A stretch of 64,000 bases of DNA from DATDAH01 sp963823495 (GCA_963823495.1 CAWGLV010000001.1:186001-250000), one strand, 5' to 3'; shown: positions 42,478 through 53,649, counted from the first letter of the stretch. Numbers and translations are program-made. The notes: generated from the letters alone by a model not told the origin.

Positions 42478-43851
42478 TCAGGCCGCCACGGCCCGGACCT
42501 GGGCCTCGGTGAGGAGGCCGACCGCGGCCGCCGCCTCCAGGACGATCCCGACCTCGATCAGCGCCAGGCCGGCCACCGGCGGGGTCCCCCGGGGCACCAC
42601 CGCCCACCGGAAGCCGAGTCGGGCGGCCTCGGCCAGCCGGTGCTCGATGCGGCCGACCGGCCGGACCTCACCGCCGAGGCCGACCTCGCCCACGGCCACG
42701 GCGTCCTCGGGCAACGCGACCCCCTTGGACGCCGAGATGACGGCCAGCGCGATCCCGAGATCGCCGGCGGGCTCGACCAGGCGGACACCCCCCGCGGTCA
42801 GGGCGTAGACCTCGGCCTTGGCCGTGCTCACCGAGACCCGGCTCTCCAGCACGGCCAACAGGAGGGCCAGTCGACCGCTGTCGATCCCCTGGGCCGAACG
42901 CCGGGGAGGCACATAGGAGACCTCGCTGCAGAGGGCCTGGACCTCGACCAGGATCGGCCGATGGCCGTCCAGGGTGGGCACGACCACCGACCCGGGCACC
43001 CCGGGCCGTCGGCCGGCCAGGAAGAGCCCACTGGGGTCGGGGACGCCGACCAGGCCGGCCTCGGTCATCTCCAGGACCCCGAGGTCGTCGGTGGCCCCGT
43101 AGCGGTGCTTGACCGCCCGCAGCAGGCGGAGCGCATGGTGCTTGTCCCCTTCGAAGGCGAGCACCGTGTCCACGATGTGCTCCAGCGCCTTGGGCCCGGC
43201 CAGGTGACCGTCCTTGGTGACCTGACCCACCAGGACCACCGCGCAGCCTCGGGCCCGGGCCTCCAGGACCAGTCGCTGGGCCACGGCCCGCACCTGGTTG
43301 AGCGAGCCGGGGGCCGACGCGTTGTCGGGGTCGAACGCGGTCTGCACGGAGTCCACCACCACCAACTCCGGACCGACCTCGTCCAACTGGCGGACGAGGT
43401 CGTCCAGCGAGGGCTCGGCGTGGAGCCACAGGCGGTCGGTGACGAACCCGAGCCGCTCGGCCCTCGCCCGCACCTGCACGCGGGACTCCTCCGAGGAGGC
43501 GTACAGGGCGGTGCGACCCGCCCCCGCGAACGCCCCGGCGACCTGCAGCAGCAGCGTGGACTTGCCCATCCCGGGGGCCCCACCGACGACGGTGACCGAT
43601 CCGGGGACGAGCCCGCCGCCGAGCACCCGGTCGAACTCCGCGACGGTCGTGGGCACCGGGCGCCGCTCCCCGGTGGGCACGTCCGCCACCAGGAGCGCGG
43701 GCTCCCCGGTGACCGCGGCCGGGCGGCTCGCGGGACGCCGCGTCTCCTCGGCCAGCGTGTTCCACTCGCCACAGGTCGGGCACTGGCCCGCCCACTGCGG
43801 CGCGGTGCCGCCGCAGGACGAACAGACGTGGACGGTGCGGGGCCGGCTCAT
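42478..43851 (-). CDS. radA: DNA repair protein RadA
   Basis: A 457-residue branch-migration ATPase related to RecA. A zinc ribbon with Cys10, 13, 24 and 27 opens the protein. The RecA-like core has Walker A GGAPGMGKSTLLLQ and Walker B ELVVVDSVQTAF. The signature motif, KNRFG in E. coli, reads KHRYG here. The C-terminal Lon-like domain includes DSGRLALLLAVLESR and ALPEDAVAVGEVGLGGEVRPV. The ATG has TAGGGT 6 nt upstream. Confidence 0.96.
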   Translation of the reverse strand: MSRPRTVHVCSSCGGTAPQWAGQCPTCGEWNTLAEETRRPASRPAAVTGEPALLVADVPTGERRPVPTTVAEFDRVLGGGLVPGSVTVVGGAPGMGKSTLLLQVAGAFAGAGRTALYASSEESRVQVRARAERLGFVTDRLWLHAEPSLDDLVRQLDEVGPELVVVDSVQTAFDPDNASAPGSLNQVRAVAQRLVLEARARGCAVVLVGQVTKDGHLAGPKALEHIVDTVLAFEGDKHHALRLLRAVKHRYGATDDLGVLEMTEAGLVGVPDPSGLFLAGRRPGVPGSVVVPTLDGHRPILVEVQALCSEVSYVPPRRSAQGIDSGRLALLLAVLESRVSVSTAKAEVYALTAGGVRLVEPAGDLGIALAVISASKGVALPEDAVAVGEVGLGGEVRPVGRIEHRLAEAARLGFRWAVVPRGTPPVAGLALIEVGIVLEAAAAVGLLTEAQVRAVAA

Positions 43852-43857
43852 GGCCAG

Positions 43858-43863
43858 ACCCTA
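43858..43863 (-). promoter_or_regulatory. Putative -10 box of leaderless radA
   Basis: TAGGGT on the minus strand, 6 nt before the radA ATG, no Shine-Dalgarno. Confidence 0.4.
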
Positions 43864-43998
43864 CGGATGGGGGGTGACAGGCTCATCGAGTCCCGATGCT
43901 AGAACACCCGTTCGCCTCCGGGCTCGGACCGACACCGCCGACCGCGTTCTTGGCCGGGCCTTAACCCGGACCTGGTGACCCGCTGACCGGGCCCTTCT

Positions 43999-44004
43999 TA
44001 GGTT
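43999..44004 (+). promoter_or_regulatory. Putative -10 box of the 44.0-kb lipoprotein gene
   Basis: TAGGTT lies 7 nt before the ATG at 44012, without a ribosome binding site. Confidence 0.4.
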
Positions 44005-44011
44005 CGGGCCC

Positions 44012-44606
44012 ATGCCTGCCAAACCCCTGGCCGCCCTGGTCCTGCTCATCCTGGCCCTCGGTACGGGCTGCAGCCTGCTGCCTGGTGACACCGAGGTGGC
44101 GGCGGCCTGTGGCCGCGCGCTGACCCGCTCCCGACAGATGACCGAGGACCGCGTCCGGGTCCTGGACCGCACCGACGCCGTCACCGAGATGGACCCGGTC
44201 CGGGTCCGGGCGGTGCTCGCCCACCGCGACGAGGTGCAGCGTGCCGTCTTCGGCCCGATCGCCCGCATCGCCACCCGGGCCGAACGTCGGGCCGCGGCCT
44301 ACCAGCGCCACCGGGGCGAGTGCCGCCGGGGCTCGACTGAGGTGCCGGACCGGTGCCGCGACGCGTTCACCCAGTCCGGACGGGTGGAGCGCACCGCCGC
44401 GCCAGGCCCTCCAGACCCGCATGGCGTTCTGGTCCAGCCAGGTCCGCATCGCCGAGCGAGCGACCGGCGGGGACGCCGCCGGTACCCGCCGGGCCGTCGA
44501 CCGCTGGGGCGACCTCCTCGACACCTACGAGCGCCAACTGGCTGGGCTCGACCGGTTCCGGGCCCGGCACCAGCAGTCCGCCACGGACTGCCGCAGTGCC
44601 CTCTGA
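44012..44606 (+). CDS. Small lipoprotein gene, apparently frameshifted
   Basis: The frame from 44012 gives a signal peptide with lipobox LALGTGC and a helical, charged domain with paired Cys (AAACGRALTRSRQM, HRGECRRG, PDRCRDAF). After about residue 129 the frame turns into Arg/Pro-rich nonsense. The next frame then gives a plausible helical continuation, RQALQTRMAFWSSQVRIAE through DTYERQLAGLDRFRARH, ending TDCRSAL at 44606. One extra base between about 44390 and 44400 (in CACCGCCGCGCC) would unite the two as a 197-residue protein. It may be a sequencing error or a real mutation. No family recognised. Confidence 0.6.
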
Positions 44607-44671
44607 GCGTCCACCCGCACGGCCAGCCAGTGACAACGGCGTCCACCCGCACGGCGGGCGGGCGGGCGGGC
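44607..44671 (+). repeat. 17-bp direct repeat and G4-type GGGC run
   Basis: GCGTCCACCCGCACGGC occurs at 44607-44623 and 44639-44655. It is followed by four GGG runs one base apart (44656-44670), a canonical G-quadruplex pattern on the plus strand. The region lies between the convergent lipoprotein and peptide-binding protein genes. Confidence 0.7.
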
Positions 44672-44678
44672 GACGGTG

Positions 44679-46376
44679 CTACCCGTCGACCCAGACGGGG
44701 ATGAGGTTGATGTTGCCCCCGCTCGCCTGGACGTAGGACGGCGTGCCGTCGGGCAACACGATCGGCGTCTGCACCCCGTGGACGTCGTTCTGGTACGCCA
44801 TGACCCAGAAGATCCAGTCCCCCCAGATGTCGTAGACCTGCTCGGCGAAGCGCCGGTTGATGGCCTCTGCGGCTGCGGTCCGGTCAGCCTCGTCACTCGT
44901 CTCCCGCATGATCTGCAGGTTCTCGTCGATGACCTCGTCCTGGAACCGGCCGAAGTTCAGCGCGATCGCCCCGATCGGATCGGCGTTCTCGCTGTGCCAC
45001 CAGACCCGCTCGGTCTCGGGGTCGACACCCCCGTGGTTCCGCCAGGTGAAGGCCTCGAAGTTGCCGAGCACCGCCTCCTGGATGAAGGCCCCCTGCTCGG
45101 TCTGGTCGATCTCGACCTCGATGCCCACATCAGCGAGGTTCTGGGCGATCAGCTCCACCGTGAGGGCGTTGTCCGGGTCGGCCGTGGTCCGGTAGCTGAA
45201 GTCGATCGGCCCGTTCTCGGCCTCGTACTCCTCGACGATCGCGGCCGCCGCCTCCGGGTCGTACCCGGGCCAGCCGTTGTCCTCCACATGACCCAGGGTC
45301 CCGGGGGCGAAGGGCCCGTTGGCCAGCTCGTAGACGCCCGCGGACCGGGAGGCGTTGCGGAAGTCCTGGTCGATCGCCATGGCCACCGCCCGGCGAACCT
45401 CGACGTCCTGGAGCGGGCCCTCGGCCGCCACGTTGATGAGGCTGTAGGTGGTGCTCTGGCGGTCGGTCATCTCGAAGACCTGGATCGAGTCGGACTCGGC
45501 CAGGCCCCGTAGTTCCTCGACGTCGGGGCCCCGGTCGGTGTGGGTGATGTCGACCTCACCGGACTGCAGCGCCCGGGCCCGGGTGGCGTCCTCCTCCTGG
45601 ACCAGGAACTCGACCTCGGCGAGGTACGGGTAGGGCTGACCGTCGGGCGCCTCCAGCCAGTAGTCCTCGTTGCGGGTCATCCGGAAGTTGTCGCCCGGGT
45701 TGTACTCGGCGTGGACGAACGGGCCCGATCCCACGGGCTCGGTGGCCGGGGCGGTTCCCGCGTCGACCGCGGCCAGCCACGTCGGCGACGCCACGTAGCC
45801 GGGCTGGGCGGCGAAGTAGATGGGGAAGTTCACCCAGGGGGTCTCCAGGGTGATGAGCACTGACATGGCGTCGGTCTTCTCCACGTCGGTGACGGCCTGG
45901 ATGGCATTGCCGACCAGCGTGCTGTTGCGCATGCGTTCGAAGTGGTCGATCAAGGCATCGCCGTCGAACGGCGTGCCGTCGTGGAAGGTGACCCCGTCCC
46001 TCGCGGTGAAGGTCCACTGGTCGAAGGTGGCGTTGGGCTCGAAGGACTCGAGGAGGAAGGGATGGGGCGCCTCGTCCTCCCCGATGAAGGTCAGCGTGTC
46101 GTAGATGTTGCGGATGGCCTGGTGACAGGACGTGTCACAGATCATCTGGGCCGGGGTCCAGGGGCTGGAGGTCTCGGCCTCCCGGGCGTAGACCAGCGAG
46201 CCGCCGCGCACCGGCGCCAGGCCCTCGTCGGGATCGCCCTCGACCACGGCGTCCCCCCCACCGCCGCCGTCACCGCCTCCGGAGTCGTCCGAACCGCCGC
46301 AGGCCGCGGCCACCAGGCCGAGCGTGAGAAGGGCGGCGAGGATGCGCCACCAGTGACGCGGGTGTCGTGCGGACAT
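44679..46376 (-). CDS. ABC transporter substrate-binding lipoprotein, solute-binding family 5
   Basis: A 565-residue DppA/OppA-type binding protein. The signal peptide ends in lipobox LVAAAC, followed by a Gly/Asp/Ser linker. The mature domain has GGSLVYAREAETSSPWTPAQM, TFTARDGVTFHDGTPFDGDALIDHF (the family signature) and RRAVAMAIDQDFRNASRSAG. The ligand may be a peptide, nickel complex or other. No permease or ATPase genes adjoin it in this window, so it is either orphan or served from elsewhere. Confidence 0.88.
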   Translation of the reverse strand: MSARHPRHWWRILAALLTLGLVAAACGGSDDSGGGDGGGGGDAVVEGDPDEGLAPVRGGSLVYAREAETSSPWTPAQMICDTSCHQAIRNIYDTLTFIGEDEAPHPFLLESFEPNATFDQWTFTARDGVTFHDGTPFDGDALIDHFERMRNSTLVGNAIQAVTDVEKTDAMSVLITLETPWVNFPIYFAAQPGYVASPTWLAAVDAGTAPATEPVGSGPFVHAEYNPGDNFRMTRNEDYWLEAPDGQPYPYLAEVEFLVQEEDATRARALQSGEVDITHTDRGPDVEELRGLAESDSIQVFEMTDRQSTTYSLINVAAEGPLQDVEVRRAVAMAIDQDFRNASRSAGVYELANGPFAPGTLGHVEDNGWPGYDPEAAAAIVEEYEAENGPIDFSYRTTADPDNALTVELIAQNLADVGIEVEIDQTEQGAFIQEAVLGNFEAFTWRNHGGVDPETERVWWHSENADPIGAIALNFGRFQDEVIDENLQIMRETSDEADRTAAAEAINRRFAEQVYDIWGDWIFWVMAYQNDVHGVQTPIVLPDGTPSYVQASGGNINLIPVWVDG

Positions 46377-46456
46377 CGAGGCTTCCCCTGGGTCGACGAT
46401 GACGAGCAGTGGCGGCAGAACGTAGTGCGTCTCAGCCCGCGGGGGTGACCGCGGGA

Positions 46457-46702
46457 CTACTTGTTGCGGCTGCTGAGCCCCCGGTCGATCAACATCAGGA
46501 TCACCGCGCCAATGATCGACCCGATGATCCCGCTGGGCCTGAGGCTCAGGCCGTCACCGGCCAGCAGGCTGGCGAGCATTCCACCGACGAAGGACCCGAG
46601 GAGGCCGTAGCCGATGCGCTTGCCCCAGGACTCGGTCCCGGTGATCCAGCCCGCGACGAAACCGACGATGATGCCGAAACCGAGGATGGCGAAGATGAGC
46701 AT
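46457..46702 (-). CDS. GlsB/YeaQ/YmgE-family small membrane protein
   Basis: An 81-residue hydrophobic protein with three helices: FAILGFGIIVGFVAGWITG, GYGLLGSFVGGMLASLLAG and SGIIGSIIGAVILMLIDRGL. The glycine-zipper pattern and length fit the transglycosylase-associated (Tag1/YeaQ) family, often induced by stress. Function is unknown. Confidence 0.88.
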   Translation of the reverse strand: MLIFAILGFGIIVGFVAGWITGTESWGKRIGYGLLGSFVGGMLASLLAGDGLSLRPSGIIGSIIGAVILMLIDRGLSSRNK

Positions 46703-46746
46703 CTCCGGAGTCTCGCGCGCCGTTCACCGGACGGGCGAACGCGACC

Positions 46747-47508
46747 TCAGCGCCGGTGGAAGACCGGACCCTTGTTGCGGCGCAGCAGCCGCCCGACCAG
46801 GACGACCACCAACAGGACGACGGCCGCGGCGGCTCCTGCGGCCAGGCCGAGGGCCGGCAGGTTGCGGTCCTCGGTGCTCGCCACCATCGCCACCGGATCA
46901 TCGCCCAGCGCCGCCTCCCAGGTGAAGGTCCGGAGCTCGTCGCCCTCGGGCAGCACCACCTCGAAGGTGAACGAGGTGAGATCGCTCAGGGGCGCACCCA
47001 GTTCGGCCTCGAGCGCCGCCTGGTCCTGGCCGATCGGGAAGCCGTCGAGCAGCTCGGTGAGCTGCCGGTCGCTGAAGGCGGCGATGCCCCGCGACAGGTC
47101 GAGGGTGGCGGCGAAGTCATAGGTGGTCGTGGCGAAGGACCGACCCCGCGCCAGCGACGGGTCGAGGACGGGACCCCGGTTGCCGCCGATCTCGCCGAGG
47201 ACGACCGCCATCTGCTCGGGCTCGAAGAAGTCCTTGGCGGCGGTGAGGACCACCCCGCCGCCCTCGGCCGGTTCGGGCCCGGTCACCTCCCACCCGGTGC
47301 GACGCAGGTCACGGATCCGCAGCTGGTCGGCCAGGTCGGGGATGCGATCGGCCGCCTCCGGGTCGAGGACGACCTCGACGGTGACGGTCCCGGAGCCGTC
47401 CTCGGACACCTCGACCCGGGTCGTGGTGTCCACCCGACACCCCGCCAGTACCAGGGCGAGGAGCGCGAGACCCCCCAAACGCGTCCTGGCGCCTGATTTC
47501 GGTGTCAT
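46747..47508 (-). CDS. Membrane-anchored lipoprotein, DUF3153-like
   Basis: A 253-residue protein with signal peptide and lipobox LVLAGC, a domain beginning VDTTTRVEVSEDGSGTVTVEVVLD that is typical of LppM/DUF3153-type proteins, then a C-terminal transmembrane helix (LAAGAAAAVVLLVVVLVGRLL) and a short basic tail. Lipid anchor plus C-terminal helix would put the domain outside the membrane. The ATG lies inside the type-A inverted repeat that follows clpC. Confidence 0.75.
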   Translation of the reverse strand: MTPKSGARTRLGGLALLALVLAGCRVDTTTRVEVSEDGSGTVTVEVVLDPEAADRIPDLADQLRIRDLRRTGWEVTGPEPAEGGGVVLTAAKDFFEPEQMAVVLGEIGGNRGPVLDPSLARGRSFATTTYDFAATLDLSRGIAAFSDRQLTELLDGFPIGQDQAALEAELGAPLSDLTSFTFEVVLPEGDELRTFTWEAALGDDPVAMVASTEDRNLPALGLAAGAAAAVVLLVVVLVGRLLRRNKGPVFHRR

Positions 47509-47529
47509 GACCCCGAGATCAGGCGCCAG
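47486..47529 (-). terminator. Type-A inverted repeat after clpC
   Basis: CTGGCGCCTGAT (47486-47497) and ATCAGGCGCCAG (47518-47529) form a perfect 12-bp stem, extended by a near-palindrome around GTCATGAC. It lies 28 bp after the clpC stop and covers the start codon of the next gene, so it may terminate clpC and limit read-through or translation of the lipoprotein gene. The same arm occurs at 23883. Confidence 0.6.
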
Positions 47530-47556
47530 TTCGCCGTTCTGGACGTCGGGAGCGGG

Positions 47557-50079
<2,523 letters not shown>

Positions 50080-50292
50080 GATGTTCCTCCCGAACTGAGG
50101 GCTCCTGGTTGGGTCGAGTCTACCGACGCCCTGTAGCTACGCACGTCGGTCGCGCGGGCCCTCCTCCCAAGGGATTCGGACCCGTCAGGTTTCTACAACC
50201 GGTAGGACACCACCCCTCTTCCCGGATTCGTGTGGCGCTTGGCACTCCGCGCGCCATCGGCGGCCGGCTACCGGTTGGCCCGGGGTACGGCC

Positions 50293-50298
50293 TATCGT
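50293..50298 (+). promoter_or_regulatory. Putative -10 box deciding the prenyl synthase start
   Basis: TATCGT lies 6 nt before the GTG at 50305, without Shine-Dalgarno. This supports the GTG over the in-frame start at 50230, which would precede the promoter. Confidence 0.4.
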
Positions 50299-50304
50299 CG
50301 CAGC

Positions 50305-51294
50305 GTGGCCGGGAACCCTCTCACCCACCTGCCCGGCATGAACGCCAACCTCGAGCGGGTCGAGTCGCGTCTTGCCGAGTCGGTCCGGGCCGACGACGAC
50401 TTCCTCACCGAGGTCGCCAGCCACCTGATCCGGGCCGGGGGCAAGCGGGTCCGGCCCACCCTGACCATGGCCGCCGCCCTCTCCGCCGACGGCGCTCTGG
50501 GCGACGCCACCGAGGACTCGGTCCTGGGCGGGGTGTCGGTGGAACTGGTCCACCTCGGCTCCCTCTACCACGACGACGTCATGGACGACGCCATCACCCG
50601 TCGCACCGTGGAGAGCGTCAACGCCCGCTGGGGCAACCTGAAGGCGATCCTCGCCGGTGACTTCCTGCTGGCGCGGGCCTCGGAGATCGCGGCCGGCCTC
50701 GGCACCGAAGTCGCCGGACTGCTGGCCGCCACCATCGCCAAGCTGTGCGAGGGCCAGGTCCGCGAACTGCAGGACGCCTACGACCTCGGTCGCACCGAGG
50801 CGGACTACCTGGCCTCGATCGAGGGCAAGACGGCGGCCCTGTTCGCCTCGTCGTGTCGCATCGGCGGCATCGTCGCCGGGTTCGACCGGGACCGCATCGA
50901 CGCCCTGACCCGGTTCGGGCGGGCCTACGGCATGTCCTTCCAGGTCATCGACGACGTGCTCGACGTGGTCGCCAGCTCAGAGCAACTCGGCAAGCCCGCC
51001 GGCCACGACCTGGTCGAGGGCGTGTACACGCTGCCCACGCTGCGGGCCCTGCAGGGCCCGGCCGGTGACGAGCTCGCCGCCCTCCTGGGTCGCCCCCTCG
51101 AGCCCGAGGAGGTCGACAAGGCGCTGGCCATCATCCGCGGCGAGGGAGCCGTTCCCTCGGCCCTGGCCGATGCCAGGGCGTTCGTGGCCGAGGGTCTGGC
51201 CGCCCTGGACGAGCTGGGATCGTCGCCGGTCGTGGACGCCATGGCCCAGGCCAGCGACGTCCTCGTCGCCCAGATCGACGACTTCGGGTACTGA
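50305..51294 (+). CDS. Polyprenyl diphosphate synthase
   Basis: A 329-residue trans-prenyltransferase, head-to-tail condensation of IPP units, probably for the menaquinone side chain. Motifs: LIRAGGKRVRPTLTMAAAL, the first aspartate-rich motif YHDDVMDDAITRR (DDxxD), EGQVRELQD, EGKTAALFASSCRIGG and the second motif FQVIDDVLDV. The residues before the first DDxxD (VHLGSLY) are small/medium and suggest a long-chain (heptaprenyl or longer) product, but chain length cannot be fixed from sequence. Confidence 0.9.
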   Translation: MAGNPLTHLPGMNANLERVESRLAESVRADDDFLTEVASHLIRAGGKRVRPTLTMAAALSADGALGDATEDSVLGGVSVELVHLGSLYHDDVMDDAITRRTVESVNARWGNLKAILAGDFLLARASEIAAGLGTEVAGLLAATIAKLCEGQVRELQDAYDLGRTEADYLASIEGKTAALFASSCRIGGIVAGFDRDRIDALTRFGRAYGMSFQVIDDVLDVVASSEQLGKPAGHDLVEGVYTLPTLRALQGPAGDELAALLGRPLEPEEVDKALAIIRGEGAVPSALADARAFVAEGLAALDELGSSPVVDAMAQASDVLVAQIDDFGY

Positions 51295-51335
51295 CCGCCA
51301 CCTGGTCCGGCGGCCTCGGCCACGGGATCGGTCCG

Positions 51336-51341
51336 TAGGCT
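51336..51341 (+). promoter_or_regulatory. Putative -10 box of the transglutaminase-like gene
   Basis: TAGGCT lies 7 nt before the TTG at 51349 and there is no ribosome binding site, which supports a leaderless TTG start. Confidence 0.4.
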
Positions 51342-51348
51342 CGGCCCC

Positions 51349-52161
51349 TTGACCGCCCTCGCCGACCGCCACGTGGGGTGCGCCATGGCGTTCGCGGTCG
51401 AGGACGGAACCGTGCTGGCCCTGCAGATCGCGCCGGCGGCGACGACGAGCGATCTGACCTCCGAGCGGCTCACCGCCGCCGTCGACGGCCGACCCGCCGA
51501 GGTCGGCGAGCTGACCGGGGACCATGGGGGCCGGATCCACGTCGTGCGGGCCGACGCCGGCCGGCTCCAGCTGGCCTACCGCGCCACGGTCCGGCCGGCG
51601 CCACCGGTCGGCGAACCGACCGGCGACCTCGACGCCGAGGCCGTCACCTACCTCCGCCAGAGCCGGTACTGCCCCTCCGACGAGCTGTTGGGCTTCGCCG
51701 GGGCCGAGATCGGGCCGGACGGGACCGCGGCCGGCATCGCCGAGTGGGTCTTCGAGCGCCTCGTCTATGACCTGGACACCAGCGGGCCCTTCACCACGGC
51801 CCTCGACACCCTCGCGGCCAATGCCGGGGCCTGCCGGGACTTCGCCCACCTCACCGTCACCCTCTGCCGGGCCCGGGGGATCCCCGCCCGCCTGGCCGCG
51901 GTCTACGCCCCGGGGCTCACCCCGATGGACTTCCACGCCGTGGTCGAGGCCCGGGTCGACGGGGTGTGGCAGGTCCTCGATCCGACCCGGCTCGCCCCCC
52001 GCCCGTCGCTGGTGCGCATCGCCACGGGCCGCGATGCGGCCGACACCGCGTTCGCCACCACCCTGGCCGGTGACGCCGAGCTGCTGACCTTCGAGGTCAC
52101 CGCCAGCACCGACGGCGACCTCCCCCTCGACGACCACGTCCGGACCGTCCGCCTCGCCTGA
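51349..52161 (+). CDS. Transglutaminase-like domain protein
   Basis: A 270-residue protein of the transglutaminase-like family with N-terminal beta domain (about 1-95). The Cys-His-Asp triad lies in NAGACRDFAHLTVTLCRA, PMDFHAVVEARV and WQVLDPTR. Most bacterial members are thought to be peptidases or uncharacterised hydrolases rather than cross-linking enzymes. TTG start. Convergent with lysS over a 23-bp hairpin. Confidence 0.87.
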   Translation: MTALADRHVGCAMAFAVEDGTVLALQIAPAATTSDLTSERLTAAVDGRPAEVGELTGDHGGRIHVVRADAGRLQLAYRATVRPAPPVGEPTGDLDAEAVTYLRQSRYCPSDELLGFAGAEIGPDGTAAGIAEWVFERLVYDLDTSGPFTTALDTLAANAGACRDFAHLTVTLCRARGIPARLAAVYAPGLTPMDFHAVVEARVDGVWQVLDPTRLAPRPSLVRIATGRDAADTAFATTLAGDAELLTFEVTASTDGDLPLDDHVRTVRLA

Positions 52162-52167
52162 CCATCC

Positions 52168-52218
52168 CGAAATTGCGTCAGTTGGTCACGTCCGGCGTGA
52201 CCAACTGACGCAGTTTCG
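52168..52218. terminator. Type-B inverted repeat between convergent transglutaminase-like and lysS genes
   Basis: A 23-bp stem with one mismatch: left arm 52168-52190 (begins CGAAATTGCGT), loop TCCGG, right arm 52196-52218 (ends CAGTTTCG). It begins 6 bp after one stop codon and ends 8 bp before the other, so it probably terminates both transcripts. The outer arm matches the element at 38555. Confidence 0.75.
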
Positions 52219-52226
52219 CTACGGGC

Positions 52227-53642
52227 TCACTGCTGTTCGGGGCGGAGCGTCGGGAAGGCGATCACGTCGCGGATGGCCGACGACCCGGTCAGGAGCATGA
52301 CCAACCGATCGACGCCGATGCCGAGGCCGCCGGTCGGCGGCAGGCCGTACTCCAGCGCCCGCAGGTAGTCCTCGTCCACGACCATGGCCTCGTCGTCGCC
52401 GGCCTCGCCCTGGCGCACCTGGTCCTCGAAGCGGGCCCGCTGCTCGACCGGGTCGATGAGCTCGGAGAAGGCGTTGCACAGCTCCCGCCCGGCAACGATG
52501 GCCTCGAAGCGCTCGACCAACTCGGGCAGCTCGCGGTGGTCCCGCGACAGCGGCGAGACCTCCTTGGGGTAGTCCATGACGAAAACCGGGTCCCAGATCC
52601 CGTGCTCGACGTGCTTCTCGTAGAGCTCGACCAGGATCTTGCCGCTGCCCCACGACGGCTCGGTCTCCAGGCCGTGCTCGAGGGCGATGGCCCGGACCTC
52701 GTCGGTCGGCCTGCGGGCCTCGACCCGCACACCGAGGGCGTCCTCGACCAGGTCGGTCAACGACGCCCGGGGCCATGGCGTCGACAGGTCGAGGGGCCGG
52801 CCCTCCACCTCCACCGTGGTGCCGCCGGTGATCTCGACCGCGCAGTGGGCCACCAGGTCCTCGGTGAGCGTCATGATGTCGCCGTAGTCGGCGTAGGCCT
52901 GATAGAGCTCGAGCATCGTGAACTCGGGGTTGTGACGGGGCGACAGGCCCTCGTTGCGGAACACCCGGCCGATCTCGTAGACCCGCTCGAACCCGCCGAC
53001 GACCAGCCGCTTGAGGTACAGCTCGGGAGCGATGCGCAGGAACAGCTCCTGGTCCAGCGCGTTGTGGTGGGTCGTGAACGGCTTGGCCAGCGCGCCTCCG
53101 GGGATCGGGTGGAAGATCGGCGTCTCGACCTCGATGAAGTCCCGCTCCTCGAGCCAGCGACGGCACAGGGACACGATCCGGGACCGGGCCACGAGGGCGG
53201 CGCGGGACTCGGGGGTGACCCAGGTGTCGACGTAGCGCTGGCGGTATCGGGTGTCGGGGTCGGTGAGCCCGTGCCACTTGTCGGGGAAGGGGCGCACGGG
53301 TCGGGCCAGGACCTCCCAGTCGGCCACCTTCACCGACAACTCGCCCTTGCGGGTCTTGACCACCTCGCCGGTGGCCCGCACCCAGGTGCCCAGCGGCAGG
53401 GCGATCAGCTCGGCGTAGTCCACCGTCGCCTTCTCCAGCGCGAACAGCTGGATGTCTCCGCTGAGGTCCCGCAGCACGGCGAAGGCCAGACGGCCGTGAG
53501 GCCGCTGCAGCATGAGCCGACCGGCGACGGTGACGACGACCCCGGTCTCCTCACCGTCGGCGATCCCCGCGTGGGCCTCGATGATCTCGGCGGCGTGGTG
53601 GGTGGGTTCGATCCGATAGGGGATCCGGGCCGGCTCGGTCAT
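52227..53642 (-). CDS. lysS: Lysyl-tRNA synthetase, class II
   Basis: A 471-residue class II synthetase. The OB anticodon-binding domain is about 35-140 (GVVVTVAGRLMLQRPHGRLAFAVLRDLSG). The catalytic domain has motif 1 (FIEVETPIFHPIPGGALAKPF), motif 2 (RVFRNEGLSPRHNPEFTMLELYQAYADY) and motif 3 (GLGIGVDRLVMLLTG). The FVMDYPKEVSPLSRDH segment is specific for LysS. It follows coaX by 7 bp in a nadC-coaX-lysS run. Confidence 0.96.
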   Translation of the reverse strand: MTEPARIPYRIEPTHHAAEIIEAHAGIADGEETGVVVTVAGRLMLQRPHGRLAFAVLRDLSGDIQLFALEKATVDYAELIALPLGTWVRATGEVVKTRKGELSVKVADWEVLARPVRPFPDKWHGLTDPDTRYRQRYVDTWVTPESRAALVARSRIVSLCRRWLEERDFIEVETPIFHPIPGGALAKPFTTHHNALDQELFLRIAPELYLKRLVVGGFERVYEIGRVFRNEGLSPRHNPEFTMLELYQAYADYGDIMTLTEDLVAHCAVEITGGTTVEVEGRPLDLSTPWPRASLTDLVEDALGVRVEARRPTDEVRAIALEHGLETEPSWGSGKILVELYEKHVEHGIWDPVFVMDYPKEVSPLSRDHRELPELVERFEAIVAGRELCNAFSELIDPVEQRARFEDQVRQGEAGDDEAMVVDEDYLRALEYGLPPTGGLGIGVDRLVMLLTGSSAIRDVIAFPTLRPEQQ

Positions 53643-53649
53643 CTGCTGG

